Assembly (NCBI RefSeq): GCF_963678635.1
Contig: NC_087064.1
Location: forward strand, 12,493,989 to 12,557,988
DNA from: Symsagittifera roscoffensis
Lineage: Eukaryota > Xenacoelomorpha > Acoela > Convolutidae
Length of the DNA stretch: 64,000 nt
Direction of reading: 5' to 3'
The notes under the pieces are model-generated. The model saw nothing but the letters and a program-made list of their open reading frames with translations. It was not told the DNA's origin and ran no database searches. Positions 1 to 12,600 of this stretch are shown here, one piece after another. Made by a program: the position numbers and the translations under genes. How positions within the stretch are numbered: position 1 is the stretch's first letter; every line of letters starts with the position of its first letter.

Positions 1-439
1 ATTTGAAATCGAGAACCAGCTAAAATCCACTCGTGGCTAAATTTGTGGCTGATCTCCCGATACTGATAACCTTCTCAGAGCCGATGACTGAATGAAGACT
101 CCAATTTAAGACAAACCTTTTAACGAAAAAATTTTTATCGCTCAGGTTGATTTTTTCGCGGTTTGATTTTTCATTTATTTCCAAGTTCAAGTCAGATTTG
201 CTAGAAGTATGGCAAATAACATTCTCGAATACCGTAACTGCAAGTGGCATCACAGAATGAGATTGACGTTTAGTTCAGAATCATTTTCGATTTTTGGATT
301 GGTAGCGGAAAACAATGTCTATCGCTCCAGATCACTCGAATTTTAGCAGATCAGTGTCTATCGTTAAATACTTTTGAATTCAAAGATTTTCATGTTGATT
401 TGTTTTTTTTTGCAGACCGTAGTGTGTTATTACAAAGCC

Positions 440-1400
440 GATTGTTCCTACTGAAGTCACAAATAATGGTGCTAGTTTTTGTGACACCTTTATTTTCTCA
501 AAAATTGTGGAAATGATGATTTTTGATTTTTTTTCTGAAATTAAACCGTCAAATCTGAGACTAGCAATTTTATCAAAAGAGCATGTTACGGGGATCCCCT
601 CAGCATGAGCTGCTAAGTCTTTGTTTTAGTTCAACAAAAGTAATCTTTTAAAGAATTGTCCAAATTTCGAAATTTTGACAGTTTGTGGGAAACTTCTGTT
701 CTCAAAAGCTACTGTGCCAAAAGTCTGGGATCAATGGGCTCAATCGCCAGATTACCAAAGTTGAGAACCCTCCCTGAAAAGGTCTACTTTTTGAGATTTT
801 TACCGTTTTTCGGAATTTTTTGTCGATTTTTATTCTGCCAAAACAGAGTAAGGGGTTAAGGTTCAATAAAAAAAACAGGTAAATTTTTGTAGAAAGGCAG
901 TGTTGGTGTGGGAAAAAGTCCATGTTTTGAAACGTTTTTAGGAGCTTTTTTGTTTTTCTCTGGAGCTTCAGTACAAAATCTGACATTAAACGTTCAATCG
1001 AAGAACAAGTTTTTGCATAATCCCTTGCATCAATGGATTCTCCCAAATTTTCTAAGCAATCAGGTATGGACCTAAGAAATGTGAATTATTTGCCACGGAA
1101 AATCTCCAATTTTTAATTTTTTGATTTTTCTCAAATTATCCAGCCAAATTTAAGATAAGGTGCTCAATCGAAAGATTATGCGATAGGTATTTTCTGTGAA
1201 TAGTGCCTACACTAGTTTTGATATAAAAACAAAGTTGGACCAATTATGTTATCTTTTTGTTGAAATTCTGTTCGTTTTCAGAGTTTTTTTGATTTTCTCG
1301 AAAATTACTGTTCGAAATGTGAGTACAAGAGTTCAATCGAAGGTGCAAGCTGTCGGAGTGTCCTCTGCATAAGTGATATTTCACAACGGTAGTAAGGAAT
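440..1400. repeat. Diverged ~160 bp satellite-like repeats
   Basis: Loosely repeated blocks share the order: T-rich run ending in tttctcaaaaat, a phrase like 'aaatctgagattgagagttcaatcgaa' in degenerate form, then a 'cctgcataagcggct' phrase. The same order recurs more clearly at 7550-9010 and 26540-27190. Divergence is high, so single-unit boundaries are not given. Confidence 0.4.
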
Positions 1401-1589
1401 CCGCCATGGTTTTAAGAAGTATTTGACTCATTGACCCGTTGTTTGGACTAAGTGCGTTTTCCCAATAACGACGTTGCCAGGTCTAAAATTAGGGAATCAA
1501 TGATGTTTGAAAGATCTCCCCTGAGAAAGCGTTTTTTCCGTTTTTTTACAACGAATCAGCTATGGACTTAGTAAATGTCCAATTTTTAT

Positions 1590-2060
1590 GAGTAATTAAG
1601 GTTTTGAAGACTCTTATATAGCTCTTGCTGATTTTTGTTTGTTTTTTTTTTCAGGAGAAAGTCTTAAAATTTTGATGCACTTAGGTCTATATGTATTTTT
1701 GAGTTCAATTGAAATTCATCTGCTGAAAGTGGCGTAAATAGCTTTCTCCAAACAACGAACGTGCAAATGGCGCGAAAATTCGTGAATGACTTCTAAATTC
1801 GAAAGTGGAATTTAATTTTTAGATTTCCAGCGGAGTAAAAACTTTACCTGTTGATTCAGTTTTCTCAAGTTGGGTTAATGTTATTAAAAAAGCGCCAGTC
1901 ATAAATCTTTCTAGAAGTTCAAAGAGCTTAAAGGGCATCTATTTTTTTCTTTGAAGTTCGAAAGTTGAGATTTTTTTTCAGTAAAGTCAGTTTTTTTTAT
2001 GTTTACTTGCGTTTATTACCCTTTACCAATCTTCGAATGGCTCTGTTTGACACTTTGCAA
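1590..2060 (+). repeat. Dispersed repeat family R1, copy
   Basis: R1 copies share a series of landmarks: 'cagacttatataggtcgcgatg', a T-run ending in ttttttcagg, 'aaagtcttaaaatttgttca', 'ggaaggcaaactccactat', 'cacgaaaaacgtgatcga', 'gatttcccagcgaaataaaa', 'cctattgatccagttttctc' and 'caactgtcagttggctatg'. This copy has the T-run/CAGG, the 'agatttccagcgg' block, the 'ttgattcagttttctcaag' block and the 3' part near 2030. No coding potential was seen in the family. Confidence 0.6.
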
Positions 2061-2312
2061 AGTTACATATGCTTTTTGCATCTACGTGTTCTTAAAACTA
2101 TCAAAAAGATTCCTCCGGTTTTAATTCCGCAGGTTGAAAGTCCAATTCTGGCACATTGAATTAGTTTTTAGTTTAATCGGTGGCATTTTTAACGAAAAGC
2201 ATCGTCAAGGTAAAAGCAACTGTAACTGCTCTCTTTGTAACTAGTATTGGTAAAATCTCAAGTGATCGTGTCGATGTTGCCAAAAGGTGATGCTCATAAT
2301 CTCATAATTTTT

Positions 2313-2573
2313 AGTTTTTCTAACCTCCTTACTCTTTGTTTTTGGTTTTCAGAGCAACTTTTTCGTAGTCTTGTTTTTGCGAAGTGCAGCGTTGCCTCTG
2401 TGTTACACTTGCAAATTTTTTCATTAAACAATTGATTGAAGAGCAAGTTGTTCAAAAAAAAATTCGCAAGTGTAACACAAAAGCAAAGCTGCACTTCGCA
2501 AATACAAGCCAGAAAACGAAAAAAAAGAGCTCTAAAAACCAAAAACAAAGTGGTATAGCGAAAAAAAAACTTG
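2313..2573. repeat. Long imperfect inverted repeat (hairpin)
   Basis: The left arm (about 2313-2422) and right arm (about 2448-2573) are imperfect reverse complements. Examples are 'gcgaagtgcagcgttgcctc' with its partner around 2480-2500, and 'gtgttacacttgcaaa' with 'ttcgcaagtgtaacac'. Because the arms mirror each other, both strands give similar but meaningless open frames. The arm sequence 'gaagtgcagctttgcctctg' is also the tail of the SINE-A family, so this may be two SINE tails in head-to-head orientation. Confidence 0.65.
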
Positions 2574-2639
2574 AAAAATGTTTGGATTTTTTTCCCTCTA
2601 TCAACTTCAACTTTTTTTTAACTTATGGCTTTATCGAAC

Positions 2640-2840
2640 TTGCTTTATTATTGAACCTTAACAATTTTCATGCTCTTTCTGACGGTTGCTTCTCCACCCT
2701 ATAGTTAGGGGTTTGAGTCCCGGTCGGGCCTTGTTTTTTTCAGTATGCATGAATTTGAACGTTTTTTTTTGGGGAGGGGGAAATTTGTGGTCTTCTGTCT
2801 GTCTGCTTATTTTTGTCGGCTTAATTTCGAAAGCATTGAC
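2640..2840 (+). mobile_element. tRNA-derived SINE family B
   Basis: A 'gaaccttaacaa' lead is followed by a tRNA-like region ending in a B-box-like 'ggtttgagtcccggtcgggcc', then T-rich sequence with 'tgtcggcttaatttc'. The same arrangement recurs at about 6469-6720, 14664-14965, 18215-18425 and 44751-45060. The gain of similar copies at many places, each with a pol III B-box-like core, is what suggests a SINE. Confidence 0.55.
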
Positions 2841-3335
2841 TTTTTTATTTTTCTTTTCTAATTGGCAGTTTTGGTGACACGTGTAGTTCATAATATACAC
2901 TTTCTACTATAATTGACAGTCGCTGTGTTATTTGTAAATGTACCAAAATTCGAACTTGGTAAATTTTTATTTTAAGCAAATTGTACAAATGGTTTCAGTT
3001 GGCACAAATGGTTTCGGTTAGCACAAATGGTTTCGGTTCGGACTTAGTCATCTTATTTTGCATAATTGAGGGGCAAAATTCATCATTTTGTATTTAAGGG
3101 GTTGAGGGTTTGAAAGCTTGAAGTTTTCGGTCAAAAGCGCGTTTTGTTTCGTCTCTTTGGGCGTCTAACAAGGTATTATCAGTTTATTGATCGCTCGTTA
3201 CCTGATACTGAATGCTGTTTGGTGTTGCAACTGGGTTCTAGACTTTTTCCCTCAAACAAATTTGTTCACAAGATTTCGCACCTGAAATTGTTACATGTGT
3301 GTCAACTTGCGTCATGATAAATTCAACTCATTCAG

Positions 3336-3480
3336 CCATCTAGCTCATCTGACTGAGAGGTAACACACCTGCATGAAATGACAAAGGCTTCTTATTCAAA
3401 TCAGACCGGGACCTGTTTTGCAAACTAGAAATTGACCGCTTTTTTGGACTATCGTCCGTCTGTTTAAGATTCGATGAACG
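3336..3480 (+). mobile_element. tRNA-derived SINE fragment
   Basis: This segment has an A-box-like 'tagctcatctgactgagagg', a degenerate T-arm and the 'gaccgggacctgttttgcaa' phrase that also follows the tRNA-like core near 28800. It lies just upstream of an R1 copy. It is too degenerate to be a functional tRNA gene. Confidence 0.4.
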
Positions 3481-3995
3481 TAGTGTAAACTCTTTTTATA
3501 GGTTGCGATGATTTTTTTGTTTTTTTTTCAGGAAAAGTCTTAAAGGGTGAAACTGAATTGGAATCAATGTTTATTGCATGAAAAGTTTTCGAGTTAAAGT
3601 CTTAAAATTTGTTCATGCAGACATTTACTTTTTTCATGTTAGACTTGATTTCTTTTTCAGTTCAGTTCATTTCCTTTGTTAAAAGGAAGGCAAACTCCGC
3701 TATCGATCAGCGAAAATTTGGAGGTCACGAAAAACGTGATCGACTTCTAGTTTCGAAGTGGAATTAATTAACGAATTTCCCAGCGAAATAAAAATTTTCC
3801 GTATTTGTCAAGTTTTCTCAATTGGGTTTTTTTAATCAAAAAAGTATCAATCATAAGTTGCTTTAGAAATTCAAAGAGCTTTAAAGGCATCTATTTTTTT
3901 CTTTGAATTACGAAAGTTGTATTTTTTTTCAGTCTGTATTTTTTCTTTACTTGCGTTCATTGACTCTTTTCCAATTGTCTGTTAGCCATGTTTTT
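3470..3995 (+). repeat. Dispersed repeat family R1, near-complete copy
   Basis: This copy contains almost all R1 landmarks in order: 'cgatgaacgtagtg', T-run with CAGG, 'aaaggaaggcaaactccgct', 'cacgaaaaacgtgatcgac', the 'cccagcgaaataaaa' block, 'caaagagctttaaaggcatc' and 'caattgtctgttagccatg'. A second, shorter copy follows at about 4090-4400. Confidence 0.65.
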
Positions 3996-4089
3996 TTTGT
4001 TGGCTTAACTCTTGCAGCACAACTTTCTTTTAAATTTTTGATTGCCAATTCTAAAGCCCCATTGGGTGGGGATATTTTTGTTAACGGAA

Positions 4090-4400
4090 TTGAAGTTCTT
4101 TTTAACAGTCGATGTACGTAGCTCAAATTTACTTTTTCGCGGTTTGACTTTTGATTTTTTTTTTGAGCTCAGTACTTTTACCTTGTTAACAGGAAGGCAA
4201 ACTCCATTTTCGAACAGCAAAAGTATTAAGATCACCAAAAAAATTGGGTTAATTTTAAAAAGCACCAATCATAAATTGTTCTTGAAGTTCAAAGAGCTCT
4301 TAGGTTATATATTTTATCGTTGAAATTGGATTTTCGTTCTGTTTTCTTGCGTTCATCGCTCTTTTTCAAGTGTCAGTTGGATTTTTTTGGTTTACTCGAA
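4090..4400 (+). repeat. Dispersed repeat family R1, partial copy
   Basis: Contains the 'cgcggtttgacttttgattt', 'aggaaggcaaactcc', 'caccaatcataaattgttct' and 'tcaagtgtcagttgg' landmarks. It lies directly downstream of the previous R1 copy, in the same orientation. Confidence 0.55.
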
Positions 4401-5169
4401 ATTCCGATATCGGGATCTGTTTTTGTTGTGGAAACTGAAAATTTTCGAATATTGTAGACTTTCGTGTCTGCTAATTTTTGTCGGCTTAGGTCCCGCCGAA
4501 AGGTTGTTCTTTTTAGCTTTTTGAAATCTGTGTAAAGTTTGTAATGGTGCAGGTATTTTTGTTCCGGTGTTTTTTTGCATATTCAAAGGTTTTTTTTATT
4601 TTTGGTTATGTCTGTTCGTTTGCTGGTAATCATAGTCATTCATTTTTGTATCGCAAGTGATGAGGAGCTCCGCTTCGCCCCTGTGTTTAACAATTACACT
4701 TAAAGTATGGGGCAAGATTTACTTCCTGAAGAAAATCGAAAACCAGCTGAGTACCTCTCTGATTAAACGCATAGTGCATTATCAATAGCCATTGCGTTTC
4801 ATTGCACTTGTTCCTTTCTAGACTTGTTTCCTTTTCGGCAAAGCTTTGAAAGATGGAAACACGACTGCTCATTTAGCAAGTTTACTGACTGTTCTATTCT
4901 TATAATCAGTCTGTAATTAGGAGGTATTCCGTCTACGATTATCAAAAGATATGTCAATTGCTTTGACCAATTTCGGCAAAATTGTATCATGCTGCTATAA
5001 ATATAGAAATGTTCACAGTATGGATGGGAACAGTTGTATCAGATAATATGCATGTGGTTAAGATGTGGTCACGTTAACATTTAGTCCGAATAGCTCAAAC
5101 AAACTTGTCATGTAACTACAGTAGCGCATGGTAGTTCTGATGATGATCATGTTGATGATTCTGTTTCAG

Positions 5170-6009
<840 letters not shown>

Positions 6010-6350
6010 ATCTTGTCTGTCGAGTTGATTCCATGCCAGATCCAGAATAGATATTCTGTCTCAAGTTTTAAAAAGTTAAAGTGGTCATCATCTCACTATC
6101 ATTCACAGTCCCAGAGTGCATTGGCCGTCAGCATTATCTTCATAGTTTTCACAATAATGAAGACGAGGAACTGTATGAGCAAGCACTATATGTTGAACAA
6201 ACGGATAAGCGAATTGAGTTTTTGATCGGCCGATGTTGGTCGAAGTTGATGTTGTTATCTTTGACTGAAGTCGTTGATTTGAAAAGAGTGAAGTGGTAGT
6301 CGAACAGGGCGATCATGGAGCACGCACCAAATTTGTAACTCATTTATAAT

Positions 6351-6356
6351 AATAAA
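6351..6356 (+). other. Polyadenylation signal AATAAA of the thiolase gene
   Basis: AATAAA lies 342 bases after the thiolase stop codon, in an A/T-rich stretch, and is the first canonical hexamer I noticed downstream. Confidence 0.5.
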
Positions 6357-6468
6357 AATACTAATTATTTGAAGAATTCTGTTTTCTTATTGGTTAGTCA
6401 GTATATATAGCTTAAAGAGTTTATAAATCTGCTAAAAGACTCAATCTGTTAAGTTGAGTCTGGTCTTT

Positions 6469-6720
6469 ACACTTGCGAAAGCAAGTGTCTTGTAATTGTG
6501 AAGAAGATTTTTTCCCGTAAATAACTTTTCTTACCAATTTTCAATGTGCTTCATTATTGAATCTTAACAACTTAAAGGATCCTTCGCCCTTGCCTGCGTA
6601 CCCAAATGTCAGGGGCTCGAATGCGGGAAGGACTTTGTTTTTTCATTATGCATGCAATGTAAAAAAAATTTCCGGTCAACTTTGATTTGTCCGACTTTTT
6701 TCGGCTTAGTTTCCACATCA
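6469..6720 (+). mobile_element. tRNA-derived SINE family B with hairpin head
   Basis: It starts with the perfect palindrome acacttgcgaaagcaagtgt. Next come 'tttttcccgtaaataacttt' and 'gaatcttaacaacttaaagg', then a tRNA-like part ending in 'aggggctcgaatgcgggaagg', then a T-rich tail with 'tttcggcttagttt'. The arrangement matches the copies at 14664 and 44751. Confidence 0.6.
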
Positions 6721-7549
6721 CGGATTTTCCTTGTGCTCTGAGCAAGTATCATGGTAGTTGCAATTGTTGTTCATTGCAATCTCAGGGGGACGGGTGGCTC
6801 GAAAGCTTTTTTATGAAATCTTTTTTAGGCTACCTACCCTGGTGTCTGCTAAAAAAAATGTCGCCTTTGTTTTTTCTTCGGAAGTTTTGTTCCATTGCTA
6901 ATTAGCAAGCGTTATCAATTTGCAAGCGTTATCAAAGCGAAATGTCGTCATGTAGACTTTTTTTTGGGTTAGCAACTAGTTTGACCAAATCAGTTGAATT
7001 ACTTGCTCAATCAGCTGACGTGCTCCATTGCAAGAAAAATTAAATTAACCACTGGGTGAATACTATTTACTACAGGGTAGTTTTAGGAAAAACTTGAAAC
7101 TTTAAGTAGTTTTTTTTACAAAATTAGTTTTTTGGCTCTACTGGTGTCTGCTCAAAGATTGTCGGTTTTGCTTCCGCTTCGTAAGTTTTGTTCAGTTGCC
7201 AATTTGAATTTAAACGTTCTTGTTTGTCATGTTTGCCTAGAATTCCTGCTTGATACAAATTAGTTTACTGAAAATGTATAGGATTGGGTTTTTATTTCAA
7301 TTTTTTGAGACGCTTTGCAAAATTTCAACTTTTTGCAAAAATTTTTAAGTTTTCAACCGATTTTCAAAAAAGGGGTTTTCGTAGAAATACCGCATACAGC
7401 TTTATCTGTCTGTATACTTCACCGATCTCTTTTGCTTGACCACTTTTTCTACAGCCTTCGAAAAAGTCTGTGGGGAGAATATTTGACCCATATTCCAAAT
7501 TTTTTTCTTGTTTTCTCAAAAATAACTAATCTGAGATTGTTGTCCCAAT

Positions 7550-9010
7550 GATAAGTGAGGATTTGAAAATCTCTCTCATTAAGCGGCTACGCCAAAATTT
7601 TCTACACATGAAATTATGGCCCTCGGAATAATGAAATTTTTGATTTTTGTACAGTTTTTTTTATCTTCCCGAAAACTAACCTTCCAAACCTGACTTTTCG
7701 ACTTTTTCAATGAAGATGACGGTTAGCAAAAGCGTTACAAAAAACTTATCGTCCTCTGAATGGTCAATTTTTGATATTTTTGAACGTTTTTTTTTCTAAA
7801 CTATGAATTTTAGCGAAAAGTACCCTCCCATACTTGGGGTTTTGGGTTCAGTCCAAAGAACAGGGTTGTGGGAAGCTCCTTTGCTTACCCAACTACGCAC
7901 AAGTTTTTTTGACAGCAAAAAATATGGCCGCCGGCTAAGCCCAATTTTAGAATCTGGTTTTGGTTTCGATGAAAAGAATAGATTTGAAAAACTCACCTGT
8001 ATGAGCGGCTACGCCATAATTTTTTAGACAAAAAAATTATGGCCCTCCGAAAAATCAAAACTTTGATTTTTTGACCTTTTTTGTTTTTTTAAACTCATTT
8101 CGAGAACTACCCTCCCAAATCGGAGTTTTTTTGGTCAATCGAAGCTACAGTTTGCGTGAATATCTTTGCTTCGGCATAAGCGTGTACGATCTAATTTTTT
8201 TGCATAAAAAGCTATGATTCTCGGTAAAGTCAATTTTTGTTTCTACTGTTTTTTGAATTATCTGAATTTTCTCAAAAATTATACTCAGTTTCTCGAATCA
8301 GTCGAAATTACAGGCTGCAGCGTCCGTCCTCTTCTGCATAAACATATACACCCAATTGTTTTCACACAAAACGCTATGATTCTCGGAAAAGTCATAATTT
8401 TGATTTCTTGACCGCTTGACCGTTTTTTTGAAACTTTTTTATTTTTTGAATTATCCTGTCAAATCTGGTATCACAAATTAAAGTGAATCAACTGATAGGT
8501 TACGCCCAATTTTTTGTCGAAATAATTAATTGCCCTCAAAGTATCTATGAGTCTCGGAAAAATCAAAATCTTGCGAATCTGATATCAGGTATAATTGAAA
8601 CAACAGGTTGTTGAGTCTATTTTAAAAATTGGCTAAAATTGATACTTTTTAAGTAAAAAGTGTTGACCTTCAAAAAGACAGTTTTGAAACTTTGACTGTT
8701 TTTGTAAACTTTTTGACTTCTCGACAGCTATTCTGCCATTTCTTAGTTTAACTGATCAATTGATAAACAACCCGGTGTTTGGAATCTTCTCTGCTGAAGC
8801 GGCATCGACATACATTTGCAGAAAAAAGTGATGGATTTCGGAAAGTGACATTTTCGACCTTCGATCGTTTTTTAGAAACTTTTTGACGAAACTTTTGTCT
8901 TGGAAACTACCCAATCATATCTGAGGTGGAGAGTTCAATCGAAAGAAGTGGTTGCGAGAATTTTTCCTGCCGAAGCGGACACTTTAGAATTTTGTAAGAG
9001 AAATGTTACT
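7550..9010. repeat. Satellite-like array, ~150-180 bp period, highly diverged
   Basis: The phrase 'aagcggctacgccaaaatttt' and its degenerate relatives recur near 7583, 8002, 8178, 8335, 8490, 8795 and 8975. Each is followed by 'attatggccctcggaaaaat', a T-rich spacer and a 'tctgagttttcaatcgaa' phrase. Spacing between detectable copies is about 155-180 bases. Open frames inside it are incidental. Confidence 0.6.
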
Positions 9011-9618
9011 TTCTTAGGAAAATTCCAATACCTCAAAACTTGTTCACTCTTGCTTATGTGAAGGAACTAAGGTTTCGGACAAAGAGCTATTTTTGAAATT
9101 AGCCAGTTCATAACGCATCTGTATATGTATAACAATTTCAAAAAGTATCAAGCAGGTACCTCCAGCTATAGTTGGGCTCGTAGTTATATTTTATTGAGAC
9201 ATGGAAAATTTGGTTCACCTTGTTTTTTTCAACATTTTCATTTTTTTCGACTTCTGTTTTTTGTGTTTGTATTGTATCGCAAGTTTGTGTTGTATCTGTG
9301 TTTAAATTAAGTATAAATAACAGAAATCTGGAGCAAAATTTTTAACACAGCAAACACAGATCATCTTTCTCCGGCTTTGTGACGAGGAGCAACAAAAAGT
9401 CTGAGAATCTGTTTTCTGAGAACCATTCGCATAATCAAAGTCAAGGAAGATATCTCAGCTTTCTGGTTGCTTCCATGTTTAAATGAGCTTTATCTTCAGA
9501 CTGCAATGACTAGTACTTACTACGGTATTTATCTAAGTGAGCTGTTAAACAACGAAACCTTAGAAGTAACCATGTTATGAATTGACGACACAGACTATTC
9601 AAGACACGTGAACAAACG

Positions 9619-12600
9619 ATGGACGTCAAGAGAGGTAGTGATGGCGTGCAACAGGCAGACGCACTCTACAAACAGGCCTCTTCTCAACTGGGACTCACGC
9701 GGGGATTCCTTGGATTGTCAAGAGCAAAGGCAGACCAGGGGACTCAATTGCTGACCAAGGCTGCAAACTTGTACAAGCTCAACCAGCAGTATCAGAAAGG
9801 TACGTTATGGGAGAACTGGACATTCTTCAAATTAAACACACTCAGTTCCCATTTAAATTCCGGGTTCATATTTGAAAAGTCCAGTGCGTTTTTGTGCGTC
9901 TAAGTTCCAAATTATGCTGTCGTGCTTAGTAACACAGAACGTATGAAAATTTTTCAGAGAAGTGAAGTGTACGTGTGATTTGAGGGTGAGGCAGCAATTT
10001 TCAGCAGGGAAAAATAACCAAAAATGCTACATCTAGTTCTTAATCCGTGGCACAACAAGGATCTTAGTAAACAATTGAACAGCTCATATGTTAACAGTTG
10101 ATCCTTCCTTTTAAATAGTCGATGAACGTAGTGAAGACTTGTATAATTCGTGATGATTTTTTTTCCAGGAAGTCTTAGAGCTTGTGCACGCTGATTTTTT
10201 TTCGCTGTTTGAATTTTGATTTCTTTCTAAGTTCAGTTCATTTCCTAAAGTATAAAGGCCACGAAAAACGTGATCAACTTCTTGTTTCGAAAAAGGATTT
10301 TAATTTTCAGATTTCCTAGCGATATAAAAGTTTTACTTATTGATCCAGTTTTCTCAAATTGAGTTAATTGTGTTATCCTTCCGATAGCAAGGGTAGTGCA
10401 ATCGGGTACTAGACTTTTCCCCGTAAACAACTTTGTCAAAAGATCTCAGCATGCATGCAGTACACGACATGCATGCAGTACACGACATGCATGCATTATG
10501 TGCGTATATTTGCGCTCATTGGTCTATTACTCTCATTGTGCATGCGTATTAGTGTTTTTCCAATAAATTCGCAGTTCAATTGTTTTAAGTTATATATATA
10601 TTTTTTTGAATTTTCGACTTCGTTGCTTTCGGTATACTTTTTGTCGGCTGAGTTTCCGCTTCGTTTTTACCATCCAATTAAATCGTTTATTTGAATATGA
10701 GTGTTTTTTTTTGAATTATAGTTACTTTTAGTGTTCTGATTTACCTCTGCTGTTTGTTTGTATTTTTTTAACCTTGACATCGTATATATTTCTTTTTTGT
10801 TTTTTTTTCGATTAAAAACTTATCTGCCCAAATGATTCCGGTCTTTATTTTATCGGCCTGATGACCTAGTTTCGAGGCGTTTCAATAGAAAAATATTTTT
10901 AATGCTCACCCATAGATTGCGCAAAATGCTAAACATCTTGTTATGAACAACAAAAATTTTTTATCGCCTTTTTTGTTTTTCTCTTTTGTTTCGGCTTGAT
11001 AGGTTTCGGCCTACACTATATCGGCCTCATATTGCGTCCATTGACAAGCGAATAGTCTTAAATCTTGTTGATGTTTTTACGGGTTAAATGGTTTCTGTCA
11101 AGGTAATTGTTACTGCTTGATAAATGTTCTTCCGATGCTAATTTCACCTTCTATTCTCTCGGAATGTTTTTGCTTCAAAACTAGTCGTAATCAGTATGAT
11201 AGATCTAGTTTTTTAGACTTTCGATTTTTCGATTTTGTGTTGTATCGCAAGTGGTGCGAAGCTCAGCTTAGCCTGTGTGTCAAAAAAAGTGCCAATCAAA
11301 AATTGTTCTAGAAATTCATTGAGCTATAAGGGCATCTGATTTTTTCTTTGAAATTCGAAATTGATAATTTTTCAAAAAAAAGGCATTTTCTGTTTACTTG
11401 CGGTCATTGACTTTTCCAACTGTCTGTTGGCTCTGTTTTCAAATTGGGTTAATTTTATCAAAAAAGAATTAATCATAAATTGTTCTAGAATTTCGAAGCG
11501 CTTTATGGCTATCAATTTTTGATTGAATTTTGGAAATTCATTTTTTTTTTAAAAAAACGTCAGTATTTTTTCTATTTAATTGTCTTCATTGACTCTTTTC
11601 CAAAATTCTGCTGACTATGTTTGTTCTAAAAATTTATTCTTTGGAAATCAAGTATCTTGCTTTACCGAATATTTCTAAAAGTACCGGGGCTGCTTTTGCA
11701 AGTTCTCTCTCAATGAAAAATTTAATGAGTGTTGTTGTCTGTGTTGCAGCGGGTGATGCGTTAAGTGAGTGTGGCAAAGTGCAACTGAGGATAGACTGTG
11801 GGGCGGATGCATGTGGGTCATTCTCCAGTGCAGCCACCTGCTACTCTCTCGCCAACCAGCCCCAACTGACTCTCAAGTGTCAACAGAAGGCTGCTTCCAT
11901 CTGGATGGACAGGTACATTATCATCATTTCGTCACACTTGAATACATTTGTGGCGTAGGCAGTTGTCATTCAAAATTACCCGGCAAAAAAACCACAAAAA
12001 TCGAGCTCAGTTTTTACATTATAAATCTGCATTATTTTAAATTGCCGAATAATCAAATGCTCGAACTTTCCCTGTGCCCCAAATTATAAAAATCATTTTT
12101 ATGAATGATTTTTATGCCCTGTGCCCCAAGTTATAAAAATAATATATCTTTTTTGTTACAAGGCTGGGAAATGTAATGGTTAAGCTATAAAGAAATGCAA
12201 TCAGTATGTGTTTATAGGGGTCGTCTGTCGATGGCAGCCAAGCAGCTGCTAGCCTGTGGTGACACCTGTCACTCAAAGATGGGCGACATGTCAGGTGCAA
12301 TGGACAACTACGGGAAGGCACTGGAGCTGTATGAAACTGAGAATCAGCCGGCAGCTGCGGGCAAAGCGAGGGAAAAACTCGCTCTTCTTCAGATGGAAAG
12401 TGTAAGTTGATTGCTTACGCTACTTCGGTCTTTCTTTGTTTTCTTCGCCATTGTTTTCCTCAATATGAAAACTCACCCAAGTATTTACTGAACATTTTTG
12501 TAAAGTTAACAAAGCTACTATTGGTAGCCAATACCTCTGCCAGCAGCACAGAGTTTTCGACCATGTTGACTAATTCAACAAAAATAGAAGAAGTCCTCGT

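Larger units (their letters stand above)
1..5169. other. Repeat-rich noncoding region upstream of the thiolase exons
   Basis: I see no convincing coding exon here. The stretch holds diverged satellite-like segments (about 440-1400), R1 dispersed repeat copies (about 1590-2060, 3470-3995, 4090-4400), a long hairpin (2313-2573) and tRNA-derived SINE pieces (about 2640-2840 and 3336-3480). Further upstream exons of the thiolase could lie in the last few hundred bases or beyond the window; none was recognised. Confidence 0.6.
6010..9618. other. Intergenic region between thiolase and alpha-SNAP
   Basis: No coding exon is supported. The region holds the thiolase 3' UTR, a SINE-B copy (about 6469-6720), a block sharing SINE-type phrases near 6900-7210, and a satellite-like array (about 7550-9010). 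The last ~600 bases before the SNAP start codon have no repeat that I recognise and probably contain the promoter, but I see no specific element to name. Confidence 0.6.
9800..11749 (+). other. Intron 1 of the alpha-SNAP gene
   Basis: Donor GTACGT at 9800, acceptor gttgcag ending 11749. It contains R1 pieces (about 10120-10370, 11280-11460 and 11440-11610), a SINE-B head at 10378 and an 18-base tandem repeat at 10449-10497. No exon was recognised inside. Confidence 0.75.

Noticed and set aside
2294-2704. Similar open frames on both strands around the hairpin
   Set aside because: They mirror each other because the DNA is an inverted repeat; composition is repeat-like.
10455-10694. Open frame beginning with a repeated MQYTTC peptide
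   Set aside because: It is the 18-base tandem repeat read in frame, inside SNAP intron 1.
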